Shown: positions 19,301-26,312 of the stretch, piece by piece
Position numbering within the stretch: the first letter of the stretch is position 1
How the letters are laid out: the number at the start of each line of letters is the position of its first letter
Assembly: GCA_005772855.1 (NCBI GenBank)
Contig: SXIK01000047.1
Span: 1 to 55,787, forward strand
DNA length: 55,787 bases
Direction of reading: 5' to 3'
Source: Planctomycetia bacterium
GTDB taxonomy: Bacteria > Planctomycetota > UBA8108 > SXIK01
Program-made: the position numbers and the translations under genes
Notes under the pieces: model-generated
The model's input: the letters and a program-made list of their open reading frames with translations, nothing else
Database searches by the model: none
Told to the model about the DNA's origin: nothing

Positions 19301-20386
19301 TGCACGCCGCCCGCCGTAAAGAACCTGACGATCGTTGGAAGCGGAGTTTCCAGCGCGCAGGTGCTCTGGGAGACCACCGAGCCTGCGCGGGGACATGCTC
19401 TCCACGGCGCAAGCTGCGAACGCCTGGATCGCCTGGCGCCAAGCTCAAGCGTGAAGACCACCCACTCGGCACTCCTGCGTGGCCTCGAGCCCGAGACCGA
19501 CGTCTTTGTGACCATCCGCGTCAGAGACAACGCGGGGAATGAGGGGGCCCTTCAGGATTGTATCAAGCTCTCCATTGAGCGGATTTGCCAGTTCGAGGAC
19601 ACGCTCGAACCGCCGCGAGACGGTTGGATGCACACCGCCTCGTTCGGCCCGGATGACTGGGAGATCAGGGAGTTCGACCGTTCCCACAGTCCGAAGAGAT
19701 CCTTCCATGGGCCCAACAGAGGCCAACCAAAGGACGCGGCGCTCGTGATGCCACCCGTCGACATCGAGCCCGGCTCGGCGCTCTCTTTCTGGCACACTTA
19801 CGAGCTCGAGGAGGGGTTTGACGGCGCCGCAATCCAGATCTCTACAGACCAGGGCGTGACGTGGGCAGACCTGGGACACGAGATCTTCGAGGGCCACTAC
19901 ACGGGCGACATCTTTACGCCCGAAGGCCCCTTGCCCGGCTGGACAGGGGGAACCCTACAGAAAATGAGCAAGGTGAGCGTTTCCCTGGACCATTACGTCG
20001 GAGCAGCGCGCCGGATCCGTTTTCGAATCGTCTGCGATGATTCCTTGGGAACGCCGGGCTGGTATATCGACGATGTGTTGATGTGCAGCTTCAAGGCTCA
20101 CCCGGCGGCTCCGAGCTTCGCACGTGGAAACTGCAACGCGGACGGCAAGATTGACCTCGGCGACGCCATCTTTGTCCTCGACCATCTATTCAAGGGTGGA
20201 TCCGCGCCCGTCTGCCGCAGCGCTTGCGACTCGGACCACAACGACACCATCAACCTCTCCGATGCCGTTTTTCTCCTCAACCACCTCTTCCGCGGCGGCC
20301 GGCCGCTCGATCCGCCCGTGGAATGTGCGCCCGATCTCGCCCCTGGCCAGGTGGAGTGCGCCGCGCCAGCATGCCTGGCCCAATAG
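13385..20386 (+). CDS. Giant secreted subtilisin-like protease with four tandem modules and C-terminal dockerin-like domain
   Basis: About 2333 residues from GTG 13385, which opens a clear signal peptide (FLAPLTISLGLCLETLCAQA). A propeptide-like region of 200 residues precedes an S8 peptidase domain with the triad Asp263 (LMDDG), His304 (SGHGS) and Ser525 (GTSHAC), plus the oxyanion Asn of FAAGNEGDD. A proprotein-convertase-like beta-sandwich follows (VFPIHAGKPVRIALAWSDPP). Four repeats of about 370 residues come next, each an Ig-like domain, an Fn3-like domain and a jelly-roll (MAM-like) domain ending in WYVDDV. The last 75 residues are a dockerin-like pair (NCNADGKIDLGDAIF and DHNDTINLSDAVF). 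The frame opens to TTG 13307, but GTG 13385 gives the better signal. A Pho box lies about 100 bases upstream. Expected to be a cell-surface or released protease. Confidence 0.9.
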   Translation: MSLHLPRAAGFLAPLTISLGLCLETLCAQADGPSVRLDGYDYRPGRDSESSAALSEGPGLLSERRLLCLVELADSTSEARLNALRAVGLEPLQYLPERVFLVFGPASSLAPARQLPFVRWAGAFPPNLKLTPKLQSVVRDAASGEPPGASKLDVILQLFDVGDSRELLHFLQQAGGQKLWVSRPARRVHVRALVASSLLSGLARWPSLFRIEEFPDITLKSERALVSSTGAFPPEDLCVLPGYDAWLERKGIRGQGKVIHLMDDGVERGNASGLPGTAHPDLLGAIADVDNATSDPEADSRSGHGSLNASLLVGRAATGVRDFDGFRFGIGVTPLASVFATKIFNNFGRFETGPHTFTDLIGKASQRGALVSSNSWGASVFGAYDALSVEFDALTRDASAAPGLQPMTFVFAAGNEGDDVPGGFETISSPGTSKNVISVGASESCDSEAIDGCGVGPKDSNSIRDVPQFSSRGPNADGRLAPVLVAPGTHMIGVASSAVDYDGAGICDPFWPLGQILHARGSGTSHACPLVAGAATLFQEWFAAYTGSQASPALVRAALTAAARDLAGGEDGYGGQLDPVPSRMQGWGRLSMDALVPDKNTTPEALHFDEEVVLSDNEDTWDTVVFPIHAGKPVRIALAWSDPPAVPGASPTLVNDLDLEVESAGKLYRGNNLQRGSSVPDGAADQLNNLECVLLERPGPMLRIRVKATAINGDGAPGGDSTDQDFALVVYGGTLQSSRGVVSFRRGTYACDSLVGLRVSDLDLKGRPSVQVAVSSNTAAQGVVASLTEVSPGTGVFDGAIQLGKDVSHLFAANGSLLTARYLDADDGNGAATESTSTATVDCLPPTITGVTVGELTESTASVSWTTSEDSIGTLRYGTECVALHSEVSSPRRSRSHSLTLTGLPPGSRQFFTLQATDTVGNTTSDDQAGACYKFSASSSVCSFQDDIEPAPMPGWTHQAAQGPDDWAHVQFGGSHSPRRAWHSPGFDGFKDASLVTPPLEIEPGDSLIFWHTFQLENGYDGAVLEVSANGGATWNDLGPFITQGGYSEIISGNPLGERMAWTGQRTGEMTKVRVDLSTWVGAARLIRFRVGYDASNFEGFGWYVDDVMVCRSLNKRATLSLNRKVYRCGDPVHVRVSDLDLVNASSTEVRVSSAFHPEPVTVQLREKTPGTGVFTKDVILSAGAGGFPGVDGDEILVSYRDADDGTGTGPALIVERATVDCKAPIISHVRFLELLDDEATLAWETDEPAIAEVTAGPTCTDLPIRALLSMGGTSHALTLGGLDSAVLYSFKIKVSDEAGNVTIDDAGGTCRQFRPASVCTRRFDFEDGAPGWAHTAAIGKDAWRLETPQFVRSGPTAWVIPGLEEFADVALSSPPFLVLPGSWLAFWHTYDFESTFDGGVIEASEDGGSTWKDLGPQIRRGGYTSVLVPPNPLAGRRAWSGGVIGPLGRVVVDLGPWAGRWLQVRFRVVSDASVAGAGWIVDHVEVCQAVREDAHLGMDRESYRCEDKVRLQVLDTSLIGQGAVQVLIASTSEPIPEVIQLAERAPGSGVFEGEVSLDSVDRPRTLVVKSADAIRVSYADENDDSGNPRELVVVASVDCKPPQLSDITVAERTSSKVVITWKTDEESIGQISVGSSCDELSRVTRERTPTKEHRLESRGLPPGTAHFFRVEAMDKAQNVVTESLPEGCRAFSTLVRYAEFEETVEPAPQGGWDTAARWRVLESPLATTPSHVWGIEGVRQKDDASLTTPPFYPHANGMLEFWHSFGFASGLTGGVVEGSKDGGETWIDLEPDILEGPYSSFILAGNPLEGRRAWTGGQVGPMSRVRVSLRSLVGTEALVRLRFASQGIGDEGSWLVDDLRITQDVAESAFVGFGSLAYNCTSKSTVQLADLNLTGTGVAMARVSSTSQREPVLVQLSEATPGFFRGQVQLGQEPSPGVVRVEDGDTLRILFEDPTGNNGQAAPVEGFARIDCTPPAVKNLTIVGSGVSSAQVLWETTEPARGHALHGASCERLDRLAPSSSVKTTHSALLRGLEPETDVFVTIRVRDNAGNEGALQDCIKLSIERICQFEDTLEPPRDGWMHTASFGPDDWEIREFDRSHSPKRSFHGPNRGQPKDAALVMPPVDIEPGSALSFWHTYELEEGFDGAAIQISTDQGVTWADLGHEIFEGHYTGDIFTPEGPLPGWTGGTLQKMSKVSVSLDHYVGAARRIRFRIVCDDSLGTPGWYIDDVLMCSFKAHPAAPSFARGNCNADGKIDLGDAIFVLDHLFKGGSAPVCRSACDSDHNDTINLSDAVFLLNHLFRGGRPLDPPVECAPDLAPGQVECAAPACLAQ
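15608..20092 (+). repeat. Four tandem ~1.1-kb coding repeats in the subtilase
   Basis: Approximate units are 15608-16720, 16735-17852, 17870-18978 and 19000-20092. Each begins with a Y-x-C-x5-V/L-x-V-x-D Ig-like start (TYACDSL, VYRCGDP, SYRCEDK, AYNCTSK) and a PGTGVF-like turn. Each then has a DCxPPxI hinge into an Fn3-like domain (W-x-TxE/D) and a jelly-roll with the sequence FWHT/S, the DGGxxW-x-DLGP loop and a final W-x-V/IDDV. Units diverge at protein level, so they are old duplications, not recent DNA repeats. Unit 4 lacks part of the PGTGVF turn (PGFF). Confidence 0.85.
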
Positions 20387-20432
20387 GGTAACCAGAATTG
20401 ACATGGCAAGGACGGATCCGGGCTTGAAGCTT

Positions 20433-21500
20433 TCACTTCCGGGAATCGTCACGCCGAGGCAGCGTGAGGCCTCGCGTCGACACCCGGTCACCCCTCGTGA
20501 TCGGCCCCCTGGCCTCGATGGTCTCCCGCCTCCCGTTTTCGCAGACATAGACCCCAAACCCTCCCCGCTCCAGACGCATTGGATCCCCGATGACCCTCGC
20601 CAGAGGCTCGCCAGGGGAGAGTTTCTCGCCCGGCGAGATTCTCTCGAGGGCGAGATAGGCGAGTCCTGGCTCGAGAGGGTCCAGGCCGAGGGGATCAGCA
20701 ATCTCGCGTACGACTCCGGGCACGTCCCAGCGAAATTTGAAGTGACACCAGGGGCGGTCACGAAGCCGAAGGAGCGGACAGGAGAGCTGATGCGTGCAAG
20801 GTGCGAGAACGCGCCAGGCGCCAGACGCCAGAACCCCCTCATGGGCCTCCAGCAAGCTCCTCCCCGGTCCGCGTAGCGCGGGCTCAATCACCAGGAGGAC
20901 GCTCCCCGGCTTGAGCCGCTCCGCGAGCCGATCCAGCAATGCCTTGGAGGGTGATTCTCCTCTGGCCCCCGCCTCGATCTCGTTGAGGACCATTGCCAGC
21001 CAGACCAGTGTCGGGCGCGGGAAAAGGGGCAAGGATGGAAGGCGAAGCGCTTTCGTCGTGATTCTCGCCGAGCCTGGCGCGGCGCTTCGCTCGAGCAATA
21101 CTCGAGCCATCTTCAGAGCGGAGCGGCTCTTGTCGAAAAGCCAAAACGAGCGTTCAACTTCAGGCGGTAGGCCATGAAGGGACGCAAGGCTGGCGCTGCC
21201 GAGGCCAGCCCCAAGGTCGGCGACGTCCCGAAGCTCGGAGAGCCTGGGGTAGACGCGCAGCACGTCGGCAAGCACCCAGGAAGCCCGTGCGACGTTGAGA
21301 GGGAGGTGATAGCGCAGGTAGGCCGTGCGAAGCTTGGGTGTGTCAAGGTAGAACGACCCATGAAGTCCCGATCGCTCGCCAGTGAAGAGGCCAAAAAGCT
21401 CGGAAAGCGCACGCACTTGCTTCCCCAGCGGCACTGGAATACGGGCAACCTCCTCCTCCAGAGCACGGACCAGGGCGGAGGGTGTCGTCAAGCGGGTCAA
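20433..21500 (-). CDS. Rsm22/METTL17-family ribosomal small-subunit protein (methyltransferase-like)
   Basis: About 355 residues. A methyltransferase fold is shown by VADLGAGLGSASLASL (motif I), LFDKSRSALKMARVL and LVWLAMVLNEI. The family hallmark is a set of four cysteines that binds an Fe-S cluster in METTL17. Here they are APCTHQLSCP (Cys-x5-Cys), PWCHFKFRWDVPG, and a C-terminal VYVCENG after RVIGDPMRLERGG. Members assist assembly of the small ribosomal subunit. The reading frame continues upstream to 21812 inside the preceding regulator gene. The first conserved residues follow a TTG at 21500, 20 bases after that gene's stop, so TTG 21500 is my choice; a start slightly further up is possible. 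Probably cotranscribed with the two signalling genes upstream. Confidence 0.8.
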   Translation of the reverse strand: MTRLTTPSALVRALEEEVARIPVPLGKQVRALSELFGLFTGERSGLHGSFYLDTPKLRTAYLRYHLPLNVARASWVLADVLRVYPRLSELRDVADLGAGLGSASLASLHGLPPEVERSFWLFDKSRSALKMARVLLERSAAPGSARITTKALRLPSLPLFPRPTLVWLAMVLNEIEAGARGESPSKALLDRLAERLKPGSVLLVIEPALRGPGRSLLEAHEGVLASGAWRVLAPCTHQLSCPLLRLRDRPWCHFKFRWDVPGVVREIADPLGLDPLEPGLAYLALERISPGEKLSPGEPLARVIGDPMRLERGGFGVYVCENGRRETIEARGPITRGDRVSTRGLTLPRRDDSRK

Positions 21501-21519
21501 TGGAATGAAAGTTGTCTCC

Positions 21520-22257
21520 TCAACCCTGCACCTCAAGGGCGGCCTTACGGACAAGCTCAACACCGTCGCGCTCGAGAGCGTGCTCATCAAGGACAACCCC
21601 GAAACGCTCGAGTCCGTGGCCATGAGACAAGGAGCCTGCGAAGACCACTGGAATGCCCTCCGAACGGAGCCTCTCGAGTTGCGAGATGCGAGGGGGCACC
21701 GACTCGACGTCGTAAAGAACCACGTTGGGAAAGCCCTCCTGCGCCGACGTAACCGCAACCTCGGCATCCGAGTGGGTCCGCACCGAGAGGAGACCGGTCC
21801 CGCCCACGTCACAGAGAGTCTTCAGCCACACGCCGCCAGTGTGGGGCCAGCCAGCGCGATTCGTCACCACATGCGCGCAAGCCGCCCTCTTGCCTTGAAG
21901 GTTGCGGAGCAGAAAGCGGCGAAGCTTGCGCAGGCTGTAGGGCTTGGGCAGAAACTCCTCCAACTCGCCCTTTTCGGCTCTACTCAGGAGAAACTCGCCC
22001 GGGTAAGCACTCGTGAGGCAAATTCTCTTTTGTGGATCCAACGATCGCAGCTTGCGTAGACAGTCCAATCCGTTCATACCCGGCATGTCGTAATTGACCA
22101 GCACGAGGGCGTAGGATTCTGGTGATCTCTGAAACTCTTCGATACATTCACGTCCATTCGAACAACAGCGGGCCTCGAGGCCCAAGTGCTCGAGGAAAAA
22201 CGACAGGGCGTCCCGAATCAGCTCTTCATCGTCAGCGCAAAGAACTTTCTGGGTCAT
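21520..22257 (-). CDS. Atypical response regulator, receiver lacking the phosphoacceptor Asp
   Basis: A 245-residue protein. The N-terminal receiver has the acidic pair Asp9-Asp10 (CADDEEL), the Thr/Ser switch (ICLTSAY) and the Lys of FLPKPYS. At the phosphoacceptor position (four before the MPG proline) it has Asn55 instead of Asp (VLVNYDMPG; the Asp at 57 is two residues off). The C-terminal half (SDAEVAVTSAQEGFPNVVLYDVESVPP, IPVVFAG) looks like a second, degenerate receiver. ATG 22257 has a good Shine-Dalgarno (GGGAGGCAAGGA) and overlaps the kinase-like gene by 26 bases. No DNA-binding domain is present. It probably works as a protein-protein adaptor independent of standard phosphorylation. 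Confidence 0.82.
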   Translation of the reverse strand: MTQKVLCADDEELIRDALSFFLEHLGLEARCCSNGRECIEEFQRSPESYALVLVNYDMPGMNGLDCLRKLRSLDPQKRICLTSAYPGEFLLSRAEKGELEEFLPKPYSLRKLRRFLLRNLQGKRAACAHVVTNRAGWPHTGGVWLKTLCDVGGTGLLSVRTHSDAEVAVTSAQEGFPNVVLYDVESVPPRISQLERLRSEGIPVVFAGSLSHGHGLERFGVVLDEHALERDGVELVRKAALEVQG

Positions 22258-23107
22258 TCCTTGCCTCCCCTCGGGCACCTGAGCGATCCGCTCGCTCCGA
22301 GACCGTGCTCACAACGCGCTTCATGTCAAGCACCAGGTCCGTCAGCGCAGAGCCGACCACCTCGTCTGCGGGACGCGCGGAGGTCGAGATCCCGGCGCGC
22401 GAGCCTCCGTGCGCGAGGGGAAGCCAAAGATTCAAGGTCAGTCCGCGCCTTGAATTCCTCGCGTCGACGAACGCTTCAAGCTCTCCAGCGGAAGCCTCAA
22501 GAAGCCCACGGGCAGAGTCCAGCACGGCGTCTGGAAGGGCTCGAAGCGTTCGGCCCTTGAGTCGGATCTCAAGCAGCCCCTTGCCGCGCTGCGCGGATTC
22601 ATCCACAGAGATCTCGAGAATGAGCGGATCCAAGGTTGCGTTCTCCGCCTGACGAAGAAGCTCCTCGGCGCAACTCAGGGCCGCCGTGAAGGTGTCCCGC
22701 ACCTGGGAGGTGACCCAGACGGAATGAGGCAGCGTGAAGACTTGGATTTCAACGCAGGGTCCATGAACCGCCTCTAGCGCACGCCACACATCCTTCGCAA
22801 GGCTGTTCAAGTCCGTGGCGATGGGCCCGCCCCATTCACGCTGTGCCAGATACGACTGAAGCTTGCTCGTCAAGCCGGAGGCACGCAAAGCGCACTCCTC
22901 GACTCGCAGCAGCTTGGTGTCCGCCGGATGGCGCTTTCCGACCTTTTGACGAGCCATGCCCACGAGCGCCAGGGTTGCTTGAAAGAGGTTATTCAAGTCA
23001 TGCAACACCCCCTGCACAACCGCCTGGCTGGCTTCGGGCCCTGTTGGCCCCTTCAACTCTGCTCTGGAGCCCCCTTGGGCCGTTTGACCCTGTGCGTTTG
23101 CCGACAT
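22232..23107 (-). CDS. Degenerate histidine-kinase-like protein (DHp domain, no clear ATPase)
   Basis: A 291-residue soluble protein. An H-box-like segment VLHDLNNLFQATLALVGMA near residue 36 and a following helix form a DHp-type dimerisation hairpin, as in NtrB- or hybrid-type kinases with HDLNN. The region where the N, G1 and G2 ATP-binding boxes should be (TAALSCAEELLRQ, ISVDES, LPDAVLDSARGLLEAS) lacks the Asn and glycine motifs, so catalytic kinase activity is doubtful. A histidine phosphotransfer or scaffold role is more likely. ATG 23107 has a perfect AAGGAGG leader. The stop overlaps the start of the Asp-less receiver gene, so the pair is made together. Confidence 0.72.
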   Translation of the reverse strand: MSANAQGQTAQGGSRAELKGPTGPEASQAVVQGVLHDLNNLFQATLALVGMARQKVGKRHPADTKLLRVEECALRASGLTSKLQSYLAQREWGGPIATDLNSLAKDVWRALEAVHGPCVEIQVFTLPHSVWVTSQVRDTFTAALSCAEELLRQAENATLDPLILEISVDESAQRGKGLLEIRLKGRTLRALPDAVLDSARGLLEASAGELEAFVDARNSRRGLTLNLWLPLAHGGSRAGISTSARPADEVVGSALTDLVLDMKRVVSTVSERADRSGARGEARNDPESSLR

Positions 23108-23590
23108 GGAAACATCCTCCTTGAGAGCTCCCGTGTGAGCGCCTCAGCTTTCGCAGAAAGTTCGTCGCGTGACTCGCGAAGCCCTCCAGCCGAAGAAGTA
23201 TACGCAAGACCACCGGAGCCTCGAAAGGGAAAAATCAGTCTTCGGGCAGGCCGCAGACTCGCAGCTTCGTCTCTCCAGCACGAAGGACCTGCAAGGGATT
23301 CGGTCAAGGGCTTGCCGATGGGTTGAACCAGTCCCCACAGAAAGCGCAGACTTCTTCGAGAGGTGTTCGCGCCAGATCCTGGCAAAGACACTGAATTTCG
23401 TGGCTTGAATCGATTGGCGCCGTACTATTGTCCGCCACTGCGTCCACGGGACGACGACACACCGGCCTGCCAAGCGTCTCAAGTCCCGCAGATGATAAGC
23501 CTCGCCGGATGAAACCGACAAACGTAGGTCCCGCAGGAAGCCAAGTAAACCGTAAGAATCAGGCAGGCGCAGGAGTTTGAAGCCATCCAC
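23108..23590. other. Intergenic region, no supported gene
   Basis: This is 483 bases between the kinase-like gene (minus) and the exported Lys-rich protein (plus). A 148-codon minus-strand frame fills the gap (23144-23590). It has no recognisable motif and no ribosome-binding site I can defend, so I treat it as chance. An AGGAG at about 23570 sits 15 bases from the ATG of 23591, which is too far to be an ideal Shine-Dalgarno. Confidence 0.4.
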
Positions 23591-24085
23591 ATGATATTCC
23601 GTAATCTTCTCGTGGCGACATCGATAACCGTTGTGTTCGGAGTCTCCTCCCTTGGTGCGGAGACCGGCCAGGGCAAAGGGACCGGGAACCAGGCACCGGC
23701 AGCCGATAAAGAATCGCGGAAAGCAAACCAGTCGAAGAGCAGCCAGGACAGCACCAAGACGTCCGATGACGCCACCGCAGGCGAGTCCTTCAGCGTCGTT
23801 CAGATTGACAACACCGCGAAGGTCGTGAAGACCTCCGAGGTCGCCGCCCTCAGGGATAAAGTCAACGAGGACTACAAGAAGGCCCTCCGGGCCTACGAAG
23901 ACGCCCGAAAGGCTGCCACCAAGGCCAAGAAGAAGCTCGGCGAGACCAAACCATCCAAGCCAGTTTTCAAAACGCTCTACACGGCCCTCAAGTCGCAGGA
24001 TGATGCCAACGCCAAGTGCGACAAGGAAGTTCAGCGGATCGAGGTCAAGAAGAAGAAGGCGAAGGAAGCGGCGAGCAACAGGTAG
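23591..24085 (+). CDS. Small exported Lys-rich coiled-coil protein, unknown function
   Basis: A 164-residue protein with a clean signal peptide (NLLVATSITVVFGVSSLGAETG). A low-complexity Ser/Lys/Asp linker follows. Then comes FSVVQIDNTAKVVKTSEVAALR and a Lys/Ala/Glu-rich helical segment (YKKALRAYEDARKAATKAKKK) predicted to form a coiled coil, ending KKKKAKEAASNR. I do not recognise a characterised family, but short exported proteins with a VVQI-x6-VVK-S-E segment followed by Lys/Ala helices feel typical of planctomycetal genomes. Nothing here suggests catalysis; a periplasmic structural or nucleic-acid-binding role is possible. It is monocistronic. Confidence 0.72.
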   Translation: MIFRNLLVATSITVVFGVSSLGAETGQGKGTGNQAPAADKESRKANQSKSSQDSTKTSDDATAGESFSVVQIDNTAKVVKTSEVAALRDKVNEDYKKALRAYEDARKAATKAKKKLGETKPSKPVFKTLYTALKSQDDANAKCDKEVQRIEVKKKKAKEAASNR

Positions 24086-24710
24086 GCCCTGGCCTCGCCA
24101 TGTTCAGGGAGCGTGAGACGCCAGCTCGCTCGCTTTTTTGGCTGGACCCTCCCCACGCCCCTCGCTATCCTCAGCCCGCATTGGTGTGGTGATTGAAGAC
24201 TTTGTTTGTCCGTTTCTCCCTCCACGCAGGTCTTATGCCTCTTCGCAAGAGGTCGAAACAGCCGCAGAGGTCAGGCTCCATATGACCGCGTTTTGCGCAA
24301 AAAGCGTTGGATGCCTGGAGGGTCGAGGTGTCGAAACCGGGGGAGCTGAGGAAACAAAGATTGACCCGATAGGAGCAAGGTCAGGTGGTCCCTGGCTCCG
24401 CCGCGTCGCCTGCGGCGACTCTGGTCATTTCCGTCTCGCAGCCCGTTCCCAAAACTTGGCGCAAGAAGGTCTCCGGCCTCGCCTCCGAGAGCATCCTGCG
24501 CAGCGTGTTCAAGGCCTGGTGTGCGTGAAGCATCGAACGCGCTCACCACTCAGGGCCGCAGGAGGACTCTTGGCGTTATCTTGAACGGATCGGTGACGTT
24601 TTGAGTCGTTGGTCTGAACGCGTCTCGTCAAGTAGTGTCGAGAGAGCTCCTGGAGGCCGTGGTTTCAGGATTCGCTCGCCACACCCAGGGCATTGTGGAA
24701 GGCGGACAAA
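24086..24710. other. Long intergenic region upstream of the kamA operon
   Basis: This is 625 bases with no recognised gene. Frames on both strands (for example 24138-24584 plus, 24271-24549 minus) lack protein character. It contains the possible 47-codon ORF listed separately and several GC-rich inverted arms (for example CGTCGCC/GGCGACT around 24404-24420). The leader is long enough to hold an untranslated regulatory RNA for the kamA operon, but I could not match it to a known riboswitch. Confidence 0.4.
24385..24528 (+). CDS. Possible 47-residue basic small protein
   Basis: A GTG at 24385 preceded by AGGAG (9-base spacing) opens 47 codons ending in TGA at 24526-24528. The product would begin VPGSAASPAATLVISVSQ and end in an amphipathic, basic stretch (KTWRKKVSGLASES, then FKAWCA). 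The frame is closed by a stop just upstream of the Shine-Dalgarno. There is no recognisable family, and the size makes chance likely. Listed only because start, spacing and composition agree. Confidence 0.2.
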   Translation: MVPGSAASPAATLVISVSQPVPKTWRKKVSGLASESILRSVFKAWCA

Positions 24711-26312
24711 ATGAAATCTGAAGTACATGGCGGCTCCTTCAGCAAGCCTGAGAAGCCAGCATCACTCGCCGTAACCAGCCGTGAGGGCCGATCTTCGGCG
24801 GACGAATCGGGTAATGCCCCTTCGGAGGCAGAAAAGCCTCCGCAGCCAGCCGCGCAATTTGCGGCTACCGTGAGCGTGGTCGAGGCGCCCGAGCCCAGAA
24901 GCTTGCCCCTCCTCAGGGAGAACGTCGCCCCTGAGGACTGGGCGGACTGGCACTGGCAGATGCGAAACAGGATCCGTGATATTAACCTGCTCAAACAGTA
25001 CCTCCCCGGCCTCACCCGACTCGGGGAGCTCGAGAAGGTAATCGTGCGTTTCCCTCTCGCGATCACACCCTACTACCTTTCTCTGATAAGCGACGGTGAC
25101 ACCTCGGACCCCGTCTTCCTCATGAGCGTGCCACGCTCCGAGGAACTCTTGAATCCCCTCGAATTGCCCGATGATCCCCTCGATGAGGAGGCCGACATGC
25201 CGGTGCCGGGGCTCACGCACCGCTACTCGGACCGGGCGCTCATTGTGATCAGCGAGATTTGCCCGATGTATTGCAGGCACTGCACTCGTAAGCGCTTCGT
25301 GGGCGTGGAGGAGTCAGCGATCTCGGCAGATCGGCTCGCAAGTTACCTCGACTACATCCGCAACCATCCCGAAATCAAGGACGTGATCATCTCGGGCGGC
25401 GATCCGTTGAGCCTCACTGACAAGTCGATCGAGCGAGTCCTTCAAGGCCTGCGGTCCATTCCAAGCCTCGAGATCATTCGGATCGGGACACGCATTCCGG
25501 TCCTCATGCCCCAGAGAATCACGCCAGCGTTCTGCGACATGATCCAGCAATATCACCCCCTGTGGATCAACACACACTTCAACCACTCAAACGAGGTGAC
25601 GCCCGAGGCCGCTGCCGCGTGCGATCGCCTGATCCGCGCCGGAGTGCCGGTAAACAACCAGGCCGTGCTGCTGAAGGGGATAAACGACGACCCCGAGGTC
25701 ATGCTGCAGCTTTGCCGGGCCCTCTTCCGGGCTCGGGTGCGCCCCTACTACATTTACCAGTGCGACCTCACTCGCGGGGTCGAGCATTTCCGAACGCCCA
25801 TCAGCAGGGGCATCGAGATCATGGAGTACCTTCGTGGTCGACTGGGCGGCCTCGCAATTCCTCAGTTCATCGTCGACGCCCCGCATGGCGGCGGAAAGGT
25901 GCCCATCGGGCCCAACTACATCGTGAGTGTCTCCCCGACGCACACCGTGCTTCGAAACTACGAGGGATTGCTCGTGTCCTACCCGGAACCCGTGGCGCAC
26001 TCGACGCTGACCGTCGGCCGCAAGAAAAAGGAACGTTCCTGCCGGGGGGGCATTGCCGCCCTCGCCGCAGGCCAAGAGGACGCCATCGTGCCCGAGAAAT
26101 CCACCCGCATCGCGCGGCGTCGCTCGATCGCTCACGGCAAGAGCGCCCGCTTTCGCCCCGAGGGCTACAAGCAGAAGAGGCTACTTGCGGATCTGGTGGA
26201 TATGACCCCACCCGACTCCAGTGGCGAGAACAAGAACGGGAGCAAGCGTAACGGCGGATCGAACGGGTCACAGCCCAACGGCAAGGGACGCGGTGCGGCG
26301 CCCCGAGGCTGA
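24711..26312 (+). CDS. kamA: Lysine 2,3-aminomutase (radical SAM, PLP)
   Basis: A 533-residue enzyme expected to interconvert L-lysine and L-beta-lysine. The radical-SAM cluster motif is Cys184-x3-Cys188-x2-Cys191 (ICPMYCRHCTRKRF). GGDPLSLTD is the SAM-binding GGE-like motif. PLP Lys396 lies in APHGGGKVP, and the two acidic residues that read the lysine side-chain amine are retained (CDLTRGVEHFRT and the Asp of VDAPH), which favours lysine over glutamate as substrate. A Ser/Glu-rich N-terminus and a basic, Asn/Gly-rich C-terminal tail of 90 residues are additions. ATG 24711 has the Shine-Dalgarno GGAAGGCGG. The stop overlaps the next start (TGATG). EF-P beta-lysylation (EpmB) is an alternative, but no EF-P genes are here. 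Confidence 0.9.
   Translation: MKSEVHGGSFSKPEKPASLAVTSREGRSSADESGNAPSEAEKPPQPAAQFAATVSVVEAPEPRSLPLLRENVAPEDWADWHWQMRNRIRDINLLKQYLPGLTRLGELEKVIVRFPLAITPYYLSLISDGDTSDPVFLMSVPRSEELLNPLELPDDPLDEEADMPVPGLTHRYSDRALIVISEICPMYCRHCTRKRFVGVEESAISADRLASYLDYIRNHPEIKDVIISGGDPLSLTDKSIERVLQGLRSIPSLEIIRIGTRIPVLMPQRITPAFCDMIQQYHPLWINTHFNHSNEVTPEAAAACDRLIRAGVPVNNQAVLLKGINDDPEVMLQLCRALFRARVRPYYIYQCDLTRGVEHFRTPISRGIEIMEYLRGRLGGLAIPQFIVDAPHGGGKVPIGPNYIVSVSPTHTVLRNYEGLLVSYPEPVAHSTLTVGRKKKERSCRGGIAALAAGQEDAIVPEKSTRIARRRSIAHGKSARFRPEGYKQKRLLADLVDMTPPDSSGENKNGSKRNGGSNGSQPNGKGRGAAPRG

Noticed and set aside
23144-23590. 148-codon minus-strand open frame filling the intergenic gap
   Set aside because: No recognisable motif, odd composition (many Arg/Cys/Ser) and no ribosome-binding site; expected by chance in GC-rich DNA.
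24138-24584. 148-codon plus-strand frame in the kamA leader
   Set aside because: Low protein character and no match to a known family; the start has no ribosome-binding site.
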